Of a DNA stretch of 64,000 bases, positions 1 through 8,785 are shown in pieces. Location of the stretch: the NCBI GenBank assembly GCA_942491735.1, contig CALOCN010000014.1, positions 2,542,001-2,606,000 of the forward strand. The letters are read 5' to 3'. This DNA is from CALOCN01 sp942491735. Its GTDB lineage: Bacteria; Eisenbacteria; RBG-16-71-46; JABDJR01. Under the pieces are notes generated by a model, which was not told the origin of the DNA, made no database searches, and saw nothing but the letters and a program-made list of their open reading frames with translations. Every line of letters begins with the position of its first letter. Within the stretch, counting starts at the first letter, position 1. A program made the position numbers and the translations under genes.

Positions 1-2571
1 GCGGCGCATCGCGGACACGGTGGCCTCGAGTTCCGGCCGTGCTTCATCCGCCAGCGAGGGGTCGATCTCGACCGCGGTGGTGGGATACCCGCTCCCCTGC
101 ATGGGGCTGGCGTAGGACCTCCCCCGCTCGAGCCAGGCGAGACAACTGTCCGGCTCCTCGATGTACTGGGAGTAGGTGGCCAGGCGGCGGTGGCCGGCAA
201 AGATCATCGCGGTATCCCCGAGCGCGAAGGCATGGCTGAGCGCCTTGCGCGCATGGGAAAGGGTCTCATCGAACCGCCCCTCCCACATCGAGATCCCGCA
301 GCGCATACTCTCCGCCCGTAGCGCCCATTGCGCATCCCCCGGCTTCACTTCCTCGATGAGATCGGTGTAGCCGCGGGCCCGTGCATAGTCCCCCTCGCGA
401 ATGGCCAGTTCGGCCATGTCGTTGAGCACCGCCGGATCCCCGGGGAACTTTGCCCGGAATCGCTCGTAGGCCGCGAGGGCCGCCCCGTAGTTCTCCTTCG
501 CATTGTAGAGAACGCCCAGCTGCTCGTACCCGGTGGGAGACTCCGGGTGGGCGCCCACGTAGCGCTCCATGAGGGCGATGGCCCGATCGTACTCCTGAAA
601 GTTGCGCAGATCCTGGGCGTAGAGCTGCAGGGCGAACGGATACTCCGGGTCGATGGCCAGCACCTTCTCGAACTGGGCGAATCCGGTCGTGGTATCGGCC
701 ACGAAGCCGACCACCACCGCTCCATAGAGCGCCAGGGCCTCCTTGTCGTCCGGGTAGGCGTTGACGAACGCCTCCATCTTGGTCTGGACCCCGCTGAAAT
801 CCCGGCGCAGCCAGACATCGGCGTAGATGTCCAGTCGTTGGCGTTCACGGGGAGAGAGTGCGTCCTTGCGTTCCAGTGCCTTCTCGAACCAGGGGGCGCC
901 CTCCTGCTCCCGCCCTTCGAACACATGGGTCATCCCCAGGCGGACATAGGGAAGAACAAACGTGGAGTCGACATCCATCGCTTCCCGGAACAGGACCCGC
1001 GCCTCGTCGCCGAAGCCGAGCATGAGCTTCTCGTTGCCCAGGTGGTAGGCCCGATAGGCGGCTGCGGATCCGGTGGGGCGGTCGGAGGATGTTTCCGCGG
1101 TCTGCGCCATATGGAGACGGTTGGCCACCGTGCCGGTCAGACTCTCCACAAGCCCGAAGGCATCGACTCCCACCACCTTGTCGGCGTGGAGCATGGAACC
1201 GGTATGCGCATCCTCGATCCGGGTGTCGATGCGGATCTGGTCGCCCAGCCGATAGTACGACCCGGACAGAACGCGCGTCGCCCCCAGCCGACGGCCGGCG
1301 GCCACGAGTTCCCCGTGACTCGCCGACCTGGGGTCCGTCCCGGAGCGCTTGAGCTCATCCTGGACCCGTTCCAGGCTGACCAGGTTCAGTTCCTCGATCT
1401 GGGCGAGATCGGTGAGGAGGATCTCGGGGAGGCCGGTGGCGAGCCACGCCAGTTCCTCGTCCCCGGTCTTGTTCTCGAAACGGAGGATGGCCAGGCTCGG
1501 CTCGCCCGCCGTCGCCGGCGGGGACCCGGTGTCCCGCCCGCGCAGGGCGTTGACCCCGGCCAGCACGGCCAGCGCCGCCAGGACCGCGACCGCACCCCGC
1601 ACCCACCAGCGACGGGTGGAGGGGGCCCGGCGCCGCGCGACCGCGGAGCGCTCAACCGAGAGCTCCGAGTGGGAGATCCCGCTGTCGAACTCGCGCCGCA
1701 GGGTGCGCAGGTCCGAGACCAGTTCCTGGGTGTCCTGGTACCGGTCGTCCGGGTGCTTGGCCAGACAGCGATCGATGATCGCCTCGAGGCTCTCGGGGAT
1801 CCCCGCGTTGTGGGCCCGGGGCCGGTCGTGTTCGCTCTCCAGGATCCTGGCCAGGATCGCGACCTGGGTGCTGCCGGTGAACGGCGTATGCCCGGTGGTC
1901 AGCCGGTAGAGCAGGACTCCGAAGGAAAAGATATCCGACCGGGTATCGAGCGGTTCCCCCTGCGCCTGCTCCGGCGACATGTAGGTCACCGTACCCACGA
2001 CCCGCCCCTCCTGGGTCAGATCCGCTTCCATGGTGGCGGCGTCGTCGCCCACCGGCTGGTTGCTGTGAAGCGGTCCCCGCAGCGGCTTGGCCAGACCGAA
2101 ATCGAGAATGCGCGGCTCCCCCTGGGGGTCCACGATGATGTTGTCCGGCTTGATGTCCCGATGGACGATGTTCAGGCGATGCGCCGCGGCAAGTCCCGAG
2201 GCGATCTTCTCGGCCAGACGCATGAGCTGGGGCAGTTCCAGGGCGTGGCTCTCGAGATACGCCCCCAACGGCTGCCCCTCCACGTACTCCATGACGATGA
2301 AGGCCAGGGGGGCGCCGCCGTCCGGTCCGTCCGCCTCCCCCAGATCGTGGATGGCCACCACGTTGGCGTGGGTGATCCCGGCCGCCGTACGCGCCTCCCG
2401 CTGGAAGCGCTCGCGGCGCTCGGGATCCTCGATGAACTCGGCCGGCAGGATCTTGAGCGCGACCCGCCGATCCAGCTTGCCATCCCGGGCAAGATAGACC
2501 GCGCCCATGCCTCCTTCGCCCAGCTTCTCGAGGATGGTGAACCGGTCGAACTGCTGTCCGGAAGTGAGCAT
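1..2571 (-). CDS. Membrane Ser/Thr protein kinase with TPR-rich C-terminus (3' end outside window)
   Basis: One open frame runs from ATG at 2571 to the window edge, 857 codons without a stop, so the C-terminus is missing. Seen: an N-terminal eukaryotic-type kinase domain (about residues 10-275) with glycine loop GEGGMG (18-23), VALK lysine K40, HRDIKPDN starting at H137, and DFG at 157-159, so all catalytic residues are present. A single membrane helix follows at about 322-345. The outer part opens with a TolB/FlgO-like segment (SLAILRFENKTGDEELAWL) and continues into TPR-like helical repeats rich in spaced Ala/Gly/Tyr. Known: this PknB-type architecture places the kinase in the cytoplasm and the TPR part outside. 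The substrate cannot be told from the sequence. The gene stands alone, with no partner phosphatase in view. Confidence 0.93.
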   Translation of the reverse strand, partial: MLTSGQQFDRFTILEKLGEGGMGAVYLARDGKLDRRVALKILPAEFIEDPERRERFQREARTAAGITHANVVAIHDLGEADGPDGGAPLAFIVMEYVEGQPLGAYLESHALELPQLMRLAEKIASGLAAAHRLNIVHRDIKPDNIIVDPQGEPRILDFGLAKPLRGPLHSNQPVGDDAATMEADLTQEGRVVGTVTYMSPEQAQGEPLDTRSDIFSFGVLLYRLTTGHTPFTGSTQVAILARILESEHDRPRAHNAGIPESLEAIIDRCLAKHPDDRYQDTQELVSDLRTLRREFDSGISHSELSVERSAVARRRAPSTRRWWVRGAVAVLAALAVLAGVNALRGRDTGSPPATAGEPSLAILRFENKTGDEELAWLATGLPEILLTDLAQIEELNLVSLERVQDELKRSGTDPRSASHGELVAAGRRLGATRVLSGSYYRLGDQIRIDTRIEDAHTGSMLHADKVVGVDAFGLVESLTGTVANRLHMAQTAETSSDRPTGSAAAYRAYHLGNEKLMLGFGDEARVLFREAMDVDSTFVLPYVRLGMTHVFEGREQEGAPWFEKALERKDALSPRERQRLDIYADVWLRRDFSGVQTKMEAFVNAYPDDKEALALYGAVVVGFVADTTTGFAQFEKVLAIDPEYPFALQLYAQDLRNFQEYDRAIALMERYVGAHPESPTGYEQLGVLYNAKENYGAALAAYERFRAKFPGDPAVLNDMAELAIREGDYARARGYTDLIEEVKPGDAQWALRAESMRCGISMWEGRFDETLSHARKALSHAFALGDTAMIFAGHRRLATYSQYIEEPDSCLAWLERGRSYASPMQGSGYPTTAVEIDPSLADEARPELEATVSAMRR

Positions 2572-2860
2572 GGAGGGTTCCCGAGCCGTGGGCCGTGGTT
2601 TGGCGAATAATCGGTCCAACTGCCTTGCTCGTCGTAGCTTAGCAATTTCGACAGGCCTCGGCCACCCCTGTCCCGCCCTCGTCCGGACGTCCGCCTGGGC
2701 CTCCCCCGAGCGGGGTCCGCAGCCCTCGTGAAACTTCCCTACCAACCGTAAGTTTGGTAGTCTGGCGCAGTTACTCCAGCCCTCGCAGTTCGCCGCACCG
2801 AGCCCTGCCTCATCCCGGAGTCAAATCGGTCGAAAACAAAGGAGAGCTTGGAGAACCCCT
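2572..2860. other. Divergent intergenic region with a 7-bp inverted repeat
   Basis: This 289-base gap separates the minus-strand kinase from the plus-strand small gene. It should hold both promoters, but I could not identify a convincing -35/-10 pair for either. It contains an exact inverted repeat CTACCAA (2739-2745) / TTGGTAG (2754-2760) with an 8-base spacer, which could be an operator or a short RNA hairpin. I see no RNA gene in it. Confidence 0.4.
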
Positions 2861-3136
2861 ATGGCCCGTCCACAAATCGTTGAAGTCGACTACTTTGAAT
2901 TCCTGGAAGCCCTGAAGATCGCCGCGGATCAAGGACGCAGGATCAATGCGGCGGACAAGACCCGCTGGAAGGCCTATATCCAGGAACACAAGGTCAAGGA
3001 GGCCTCCACCATGGTCTTTGCCAAGGCCAAGGCGGAGACGGTGAAGAGTGTCATCATCGATGGTGGGGAATGGGACGGCTTCTACGCCTACGCCCCCGAC
3101 GACAGCCTCTGCCTGAAATTCATCCCCGGAAGCTAG
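2861..3136 (+). CDS. Small protein of unknown function (91 aa)
   Basis: I do not recognise this family. The protein is 91 residues, charged, with no signal peptide and no membrane segment; the first half is probably helical (Lys/Ala rich) and the last third contains GGEWDGFYAYAPDDSLCLKF, which looks like a short beta sheet. Start choice: ATG at 2861 has a purine-rich GGAGA at 2850-2854, 6 bases upstream, plus another GGAG at 2841-2844. It shares the CTAG at 3133-3136 with the convergent symporter gene, so the two stop codons overlap. Clean codon usage and a ribosome site make it a real gene; function is open. Confidence 0.75.
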   Translation: MARPQIVEVDYFEFLEALKIAADQGRRINAADKTRWKAYIQEHKVKEASTMVFAKAKAETVKSVIIDGGEWDGFYAYAPDDSLCLKFIPGS

Positions 3137-4779
3137 GCGGGCGGCCGATCCCCCCGGGTCGCGAGAGACACGCCCCCCCCCACCACCACCACCGAAACCA
3201 CCCCGACCGTGTTCAGGTAGAGGAAGGCAAGCCCGGTCTGGGCGGCAAGAAAGACGATCCCCATGCCGGCCAGTAGACCCACGAAGGCGCCGGTCCCGTT
3301 GGAGCGGGGCATGAGGAAGGCGAGCAGGAACGCCCCGAGCAGGGACCCGTAGATATACGACCCCACCCGGTTGACCGCTTCGATGAGCGACCCCACCTCC
3401 CCCGCATAGAGCGCGAACAGGGTCGCGAACAGCCCGACCCCCAGGGTGGCCAGACGCGACCAGCGCAGCAGGGCAGCCCCTTCCAGGGGCCGGCGCCGGG
3501 CCAACTGCACCGCATCGTTGACCACCACGGTGGTCATGGAGTTGATTTCCGAATCGATGCTCGAGAGCGCCGCGGCAAAGATCGCGGCCAGCAGGAGTCC
3601 GGCCAGACCCAGCGGCAAGTGGTTCAGGATGAAGTCGAGAAACACATAGTTGGTGTCCCCTACCCCACCCCGCAGGTCCCTGGCTTCTCCCCGGATGCGC
3701 TGCTGCTCCTCCAGCAACTGCCGAAAGGGGTCCGTTTCCACCGCGTCGCCGGCGGCGATACCACCCGCCGCATCCTGAAGGGACTCCCGCACCGTGGTGA
3801 ACTCCGTCTCCAGGGCCTGATAGGCCCCGGTGGACTCGACCGTGCTCCCGCGCAGGGTGGGTTCGAAGGTCAGGGGCTCCCCCCATCCCAGATACACCAC
3901 GAACAGGAGCACCCCGATAGTCAGCACCAGGAACTGGAACGGCACCTTGGCCAGGGCGTTGAGCATGAGAGCACGTTGGGTGTCACCCACCGACCTCCCG
4001 GCCAGGAGCCGTTGCACCTGGCTCTGATCGGTTCCGAAATACGACAGGAAGAGGAACAATCCGCCGAGCAGGCTGCTCCAGACGGTGTATTTCTCGGACG
4101 GGTCCCATCGCCAGTCCACCACGTCGAGTCGCCCCGCCGCGTCGGCCACCCTCATGGAACCGGACCAACCCCAGTCCCCGGGCAGGTTGCACAGCAGTAC
4201 CACCAGGGCCACCAGCAGCCCCACCACCATGACCCCCATCTGCTTGACGTCGGTGGCAATGACCGCCCGCAGTCCGCCCAGACTGGTGTAGAACACCGCC
4301 ACCCCCCCCATGACCACCACGGTTACGGCCAGAGGCAGGGCAAACACCTTCGAGAGCACCAGGGAAGGCGTGTAGATCACGAATCCCACCGAGAGCCCGC
4401 GCAGGATGAGAAAGAGCATCGCTCCCAGGAGCCGGGTCTTGAGATCGAACCGTACCCCCAGCCATTCATAGGCGGTGGTGACCCGGGCCCGGTGGTAGGC
4501 CGGAACCGCGGTGACCGCGAGGAGGATCATGGCCAGGGGAAGGGCAAAGTAGAACTGCACGAAGCGCAGCCCGTCGGCCCAGCCCTGACCGGTGGTTCCC
4601 ACCATGGTAATGGCCGAGGCCTGGGTGGCCATGATGGAGAGACCCACTCCCCACCAGGGGATGCTGCGCCCGGCCAGGAAGTAGTCCTCCGCGGTGCGGT
4701 TGTCGCGACCACGTCGGATTCCGTCCCACACCACATAGGAGAGAAACAGGGCAAAGAGCGACCAGTCGACGATCCCCAT
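3133..4779 (-). CDS. Sodium:solute symporter family (SSS) transporter
   Basis: A 548-residue, almost entirely hydrophobic protein with about 13-14 predicted membrane helices, the usual SSS size. Seen near the start: the family pattern AEDYFLAGRSIPWWGVGLS (about 28-46), then the Gly/Ala-rich second helix region; a longer hydrophilic loop rich in Glu/Gln lies in the C-terminal half. SSS proteins couple import of sugars, amino acids or organic acids to sodium; the substrate is not predictable here. Start: ATG at 4779; the open frame upstream overlaps the divergent hydrolase gene and is not coding. The divergent neighbour, a secreted PIG-L-type hydrolase, begins 24 bases away, so the symporter may import its product (inference). 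Confidence 0.92.
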   Translation of the reverse strand: MGIVDWSLFALFLSYVVWDGIRRGRDNRTAEDYFLAGRSIPWWGVGLSIMATQASAITMVGTTGQGWADGLRFVQFYFALPLAMILLAVTAVPAYHRARVTTAYEWLGVRFDLKTRLLGAMLFLILRGLSVGFVIYTPSLVLSKVFALPLAVTVVVMGGVAVFYTSLGGLRAVIATDVKQMGVMVVGLLVALVVLLCNLPGDWGWSGSMRVADAAGRLDVVDWRWDPSEKYTVWSSLLGGLFLFLSYFGTDQSQVQRLLAGRSVGDTQRALMLNALAKVPFQFLVLTIGVLLFVVYLGWGEPLTFEPTLRGSTVESTGAYQALETEFTTVRESLQDAAGGIAAGDAVETDPFRQLLEEQQRIRGEARDLRGGVGDTNYVFLDFILNHLPLGLAGLLLAAIFAAALSSIDSEINSMTTVVVNDAVQLARRRPLEGAALLRWSRLATLGVGLFATLFALYAGEVGSLIEAVNRVGSYIYGSLLGAFLLAFLMPRSNGTGAFVGLLAGMGIVFLAAQTGLAFLYLNTVGVVSVVVVGGGVSLATRGDRPPA

Positions 4780-4796
4780 GGCGGGCAGACTATAAT
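4766..4796 (+). promoter_or_regulatory. Probable sigma70 promoter with perfect -10, giving a leaderless transcript
   Basis: TATAAT at 4791-4796 is a perfect -10 box, 7 bases ahead of the ATG at 4804. A weak -35-like TCGACG lies at 4766-4771 (19-base spacing). Initiation about 7 bases below the -10 would put the first transcribed base at or beside the start codon. There is no Shine-Dalgarno sequence before 4804, in agreement with leaderless translation. Confidence 0.6.
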
Positions 4797-4803
4797 CCCT
4801 GCC

Positions 4804-7362
4804 ATGACCCTGCAATGCGTCCCCTGGCTTGTCGCGTTTCTCCTTATCTCCACGAACCTCCTCGCCGCCGATCCCGGGCCCCCCACCGACCCGGCCCGGG
4901 AGCTTGCCCTTCTCGTGCGTCATCTGGATGCCCCATGGCGGGTGCTCTATGTGACCGCGCATCCCGACGACGAGGACTCCGCTCTCCTGGCCAGGTTGCG
5001 CTGGAAGGAGGGCGCACACACCACGTTGATGACCCTGACCCGGGGCGAAGGGGGCCAGAACGAGATCGGCGAGGAGCTCTTTGCCGCCCTGGGGGTCCTG
5101 CGCGGACGGGAACTCCAGGCTGCCTCCCGCTGGACCGGAGCCCAACAGCGCTTCTCGCACGCCTGGGACTTCGGCTACTCCTTCTCGGTCGAGGAGACGC
5201 TCACCCTCTGGGATCGGGAGACGGTCCTGCGGGATCTGGTGGCGGCCATCCGGCGGACCCAGGCGGACGTGGTGCTCACCCTTCCGCTGGACGGCGATGG
5301 AGGCGGTCAGCATCATCAGGCCAGCGCGCGCCTCGCCCTGGAGGCGTTCCGGATCGCCGGCACCGGGCAATGGCCGGAACTCGGATCTCCCCACCAGCCG
5401 GCACGCCTGTTCCGTCACGTCTGGGACGACGCGGCGGTGGAGAACCTCTGCACGATCGATCTTTCCGGGGACGACCGGATCCTGGGGGCCAACTATGCCG
5501 AGATCGGGTATCTGGCCCGGGCCGAGCACAAATGCCAGGGCATGGCCCGACGCTACGAAGCCGTTCCCCAACGGGAAACCCGGTGGGAATGGGTGGCCAG
5601 CGCAAGGGAGGACGACCCCCCGCGTCCCCTGCCCGGATCGTTCTTCCCGGGCCTGACCCGCCCGCTCGATGGGTCCGATCCGGAGTTGACGGAATCCATC
5701 GCCACCCTTGAGGAGCGGGTGCAAGCGGCCTATCGGAACACCGCTCCCCAGGACATCGTGCCGTTGCTCGCCGGTTTCCGGGAAACCATTCGGCGCAGTC
5801 GGGATCATCTCGGGGCGGCGACCGAGGCCCGGGGTCGCGCGCGTCTGGATACGCTGGAGGAGCGCATCGCCCGCGCGGCGGAGCTGGCCCTGGGTCTCCG
5901 GGTCGAAGCCCGGTGTGCGACGCCCTGGGTGGCGGCCGGCGATTCCCTGGATATCGTGGTCACCGCGGCCAACAACAGCACGATCCGGGTGGATCTCGAG
6001 CTGAGCGTCGTCTCCCGGGACGGGTCCCGGGACACCGACATGGTCCACGTGGAGGCGGGTACGGTCTGGTCCGACACGCTTCGGATCCGGATTCCCGACC
6101 CGGGCCGCGACTTTCCCATGCTGGAACACGACCGGATGCACTTGTCGCACGAGGACAGCGTGTGCGACGAGGCGAGTCACATCCTGCCCGAGTGGGGCGG
6201 GATGCTCCTGCACGGCAGTTTCATTGCCGCGCACACCCGGTTTCCCCTCACTCCGCGCACCGTCACGTCCCAGGAAGTCGACCCCCGGTTCCCCCGGACC
6301 TACCCCACCGACGTCCGGGTGATCCCCGATCCGTCCATCCGCCCCGTGCGCACGGCGGAAGTCGCCCTCACCGGCGACTCTCCCCGGCCTGCCGAAGCCA
6401 CCTTCCTGGTTTCGACCCGGCACGGCGGCGCGGTCACCGTACGGGCCACCCCCCCGCCGGGATGGCGGGTGGAGCCGGAAGAACAGGTTCTGCAAACCCG
6501 CCCGGGCGGCGCCGAAACCCCGGTCTCCTTCCGCACCTTCCCCGACCCCACCCCGGGCCCGGCCCCCCCGGGAGTCCTGACCGCACAGGCCACCGGGAGG
6601 ACACGCGTTTCCGGGGAGGGGGTCCGGACCGTGCAATACCCCCACATCCGTACGGGGGCGCTCCTGGAAACCGCAACCGTCCGGGTTGCCGCCGTGGACT
6701 GCACGGTGCCTTCCGTCCGTCTGGCCTATGTCGACGGCACCGGCGACCGGGTTCCCGAGGCGCTGGAACGGATGGGGCTGCGTCCCACCTTCCTCGATGC
6801 GGATGCTCTGCTTCACGGCGACCTCGACGCGTTCGACGTGATCCTGACCGGAACGAGGGCCTACAAGGTGCGTGACGACCTCGTCGCCGCCCAGCCCCGT
6901 CTCGTGGAGTGGATGTCCCGTGGCGGCACCCTGCTCGTGCAGTACAACAAGTACGAGTTCAATGCGGGTGGCGTCCCCGGCGCCGAGAGCCCGTTCGCTC
7001 CCTACCCGGCCCGGGTGGGATCGGGTCGGGTCACGGTCGAGGCGTCGCCGGTCACGGTGACCCTCCCCGACCATGCGGTGTTCACCACGCCCAACCGGAT
7101 CACCGACGCGGACTGGAACGGGTGGGTGCAGGAACGCGGTCTCTACTTCCTCGAGACGACGGACCCGCGCTATACCCAACCGCTGACCGTCGAGGACCCA
7201 TGGCCCTACAACGCGGGACCCAAGGAAGGCTCACTCGTTATCACCGAGGTGGGCGACGGTGCCTGGGTCTATATCGGGTTGGGACTGTGGCGACAGCTCC
7301 CGGCCGGGGTTCCCGGTGCCTACCGCCTGCTGGCCAACCTGCTGGCCCTGGGGTCGCCCTAG
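4804..7362 (+). CDS. Secreted PIG-L-type deacetylase with large C-terminal extension
   Basis: 852 residues. Signal peptide at 1-21 (LLISTNLLAA). Residues about 44-300 form a PIG-L/LmbE deacetylase domain: the zinc motif AHPDDED is at H53-D55-D56, and a second histidine cluster GGGQHHQAS follows. Known: PIG-L enzymes remove the N-acetyl group from GlcNAc-type conjugates with zinc. The middle (about 310-620) looks like beta-rich Ig-like domains, and the last 200 residues resemble a ThuA/glutamine-amidotransferase-like fold (DVILTGTRAYKVRDDL, GGTLLVQYNKYEF). Such long secreted PIG-L proteins occur in Bacteroidota-like and related lineages. It overlaps nothing and ends 2 bases before the convergent PhoX gene. 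No Shine-Dalgarno; see the promoter at 4766-4796. Confidence 0.9.
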   Translation: MTLQCVPWLVAFLLISTNLLAADPGPPTDPARELALLVRHLDAPWRVLYVTAHPDDEDSALLARLRWKEGAHTTLMTLTRGEGGQNEIGEELFAALGVLRGRELQAASRWTGAQQRFSHAWDFGYSFSVEETLTLWDRETVLRDLVAAIRRTQADVVLTLPLDGDGGGQHHQASARLALEAFRIAGTGQWPELGSPHQPARLFRHVWDDAAVENLCTIDLSGDDRILGANYAEIGYLARAEHKCQGMARRYEAVPQRETRWEWVASAREDDPPRPLPGSFFPGLTRPLDGSDPELTESIATLEERVQAAYRNTAPQDIVPLLAGFRETIRRSRDHLGAATEARGRARLDTLEERIARAAELALGLRVEARCATPWVAAGDSLDIVVTAANNSTIRVDLELSVVSRDGSRDTDMVHVEAGTVWSDTLRIRIPDPGRDFPMLEHDRMHLSHEDSVCDEASHILPEWGGMLLHGSFIAAHTRFPLTPRTVTSQEVDPRFPRTYPTDVRVIPDPSIRPVRTAEVALTGDSPRPAEATFLVSTRHGGAVTVRATPPPGWRVEPEEQVLQTRPGGAETPVSFRTFPDPTPGPAPPGVLTAQATGRTRVSGEGVRTVQYPHIRTGALLETATVRVAAVDCTVPSVRLAYVDGTGDRVPEALERMGLRPTFLDADALLHGDLDAFDVILTGTRAYKVRDDLVAAQPRLVEWMSRGGTLLVQYNKYEFNAGGVPGAESPFAPYPARVGSGRVTVEASPVTVTLPDHAVFTTPNRITDADWNGWVQERGLYFLETTDPRYTQPLTVEDPWPYNAGPKEGSLVITEVGDGAWVYIGLGLWRQLPAGVPGAYRLLANLLALGSP

Positions 7363-7364
7363 GT

Positions 7365-8762
7365 CTATCCCTCGCGGCGCATCCACGGCCCGGTGATGGC
7401 CACCGTGGATCCCGAGAAGAGGTTCACGAACAGGGTGCTCCCATCCGGGGAAAAACAGGCCCCGGCAAACTCCGAGCCGTCCTGGGCGTTGCGCGCGAAC
7501 GAGTAGGTCTTGCCCTCGGGAGTGACCCCGACCAGGAACTGCTCCCCCGGCCCGTCCTCGCAGAGGATGAGATCACCCCAGGGGGTGGTGGTCACGTTGT
7601 CGCAGTTCTCGATGACCTTCCCGTCGTTGGGTTCGAGGAACAGCTCCAGACGCCCCGGCGCATCCCGCTCGCCCCCAGTGCCCTCCCTGGCGCTGGGTCG
7701 ATAGCGCCACACCTGCCCCTTGTGGGCATGCCCCCCATCGGTGCAGGTGAAGTAGATCCCGTCCTCGCCGGTCCACATGCCTTCACCCCGGGTGAACCGG
7801 GCCGCTCCCCGTTCGTGCCCCTGGAAACGGAGCAGGTCGTCCGGATTCGCCACGTCTTCCATGTCGATCCATTCCACCTCGAGCGTCGTGCCCGGCACGA
7901 TCACGTTTTCCGTATCCCAGTTGTTGGTGACGCACTGCGGCTGCCCGCGAACGACCAGCGCCTGCAGGACACCCCCGGCGCCCAGACGTCCCGCCTCGGC
8001 CGGCAGGAACCGGTAGAACAGGCTCTCCGACCGGTCCTCGGTCTGATAGACAATGCCGGTGCGGGGATCCAGGGCCACCGCTTCGTGACGGAAACGACCC
8101 ATGGCCCGCAGGGGCTCCGCCCGCACGAGACCGACCGACGCATCGGCCGGCACCTCGAAGTTGTAGCCGTGGTCCTGCAACAGACCGCCGTTGCCCGCCC
8201 CCGACATGGTTTCCTCGCAGGTGATCCAGCTGTTCCAGGGCATGGATCCCCCGGCGCAGTTGCGCAGGGTCCCGGCGAGGCTCAGCCCATGATGCACCAG
8301 CTTGCCCTCGACCGGATCGTAGAGCAGGGTGACCGTTCCACCGCCGGTGGGGATCCCCGAGGTGCGGGCATCGAACACTCGGTCCACATCGATCCGCCCC
8401 AGCAGTTCGTTGTTCTCGCCGAACGCGTTGACCGCGTCGTCGGTCTCCCGCAGCTCGTGGTTGCGGACCAGCGTGATCAAGCCGTCCGGCCCCGGGAACG
8501 CCGCCATGCCGTCGTGGAGACCGGGGACCAGCAGGCCGTCGTCCATGGTCTCGCCCAACCGGGAAAAGACGCGATAGCTGAAGCCACGGGGGAGATCGAG
8601 AACCGAGGCGGGATCCGCGACGAGTGGACCATACCCCCGATCACCCGACTCCGCGGCGTACAGGAGTCCCCGATCCAGGAACGGTCCCAATGCCTGCAAC
8701 CCACCGAATCCCGCGGTCACCGCCGCGGCTCGTCCCAGAAAACGTCGTCGGCTCAGTGTCAT
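7365..8762 (-). CDS. PhoX-type (DUF839) secreted phosphatase-like protein
   Basis: 465 residues from ATG 8762. The N-terminus MTLSRRRFLGRAAAV is a clear twin-arginine (Tat) signal. Mature-protein features match the PhoX/DUF839 family: LPRGFSYRVFSRLGETM, LVRNHELRE, NSWITCEETMSG and HEAVALDPRTGIVYQTEDR, with conserved Glu/His/Asp typical of its metal-bound propeller. Known: PhoX is a calcium/iron alkaline phosphatase exported folded by Tat; not every DUF839 protein has shown phosphatase activity. Start: an upstream in-frame ATG at 8789 exists, but 8762 is preceded by AAGGGGG at good spacing and begins the Tat signal. It lies 23 bases below valS and is probably co-transcribed with it. Confidence 0.9.
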   Translation of the reverse strand: MTLSRRRFLGRAAAVTAGFGGLQALGPFLDRGLLYAAESGDRGYGPLVADPASVLDLPRGFSYRVFSRLGETMDDGLLVPGLHDGMAAFPGPDGLITLVRNHELRETDDAVNAFGENNELLGRIDVDRVFDARTSGIPTGGGTVTLLYDPVEGKLVHHGLSLAGTLRNCAGGSMPWNSWITCEETMSGAGNGGLLQDHGYNFEVPADASVGLVRAEPLRAMGRFRHEAVALDPRTGIVYQTEDRSESLFYRFLPAEAGRLGAGGVLQALVVRGQPQCVTNNWDTENVIVPGTTLEVEWIDMEDVANPDDLLRFQGHERGAARFTRGEGMWTGEDGIYFTCTDGGHAHKGQVWRYRPSAREGTGGERDAPGRLELFLEPNDGKVIENCDNVTTTPWGDLILCEDGPGEQFLVGVTPEGKTYSFARNAQDGSEFAGACFSPDGSTLFVNLFSGSTVAITGPWMRREG

Positions 8763-8785
8763 GGAATCCCCCTTCGTGGGATCGA

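Noticed and set aside
328..2610. Long plus-strand reading frame opposite the kinase gene
   Set aside because: The minus frame shows kinase motifs and TPR pattern; the plus frame has no recognisable domain and arises from the high GC content.
3619..4803. Upstream extension of the PIG-L-type protein
   Set aside because: The stretch is antisense to the symporter; the signal peptide begins at 4804.
4780..7179. N-terminal extension of the symporter frame
   Set aside because: Antisense to the secreted hydrolase; the symporter begins at the membrane-protein start MGIVDW.
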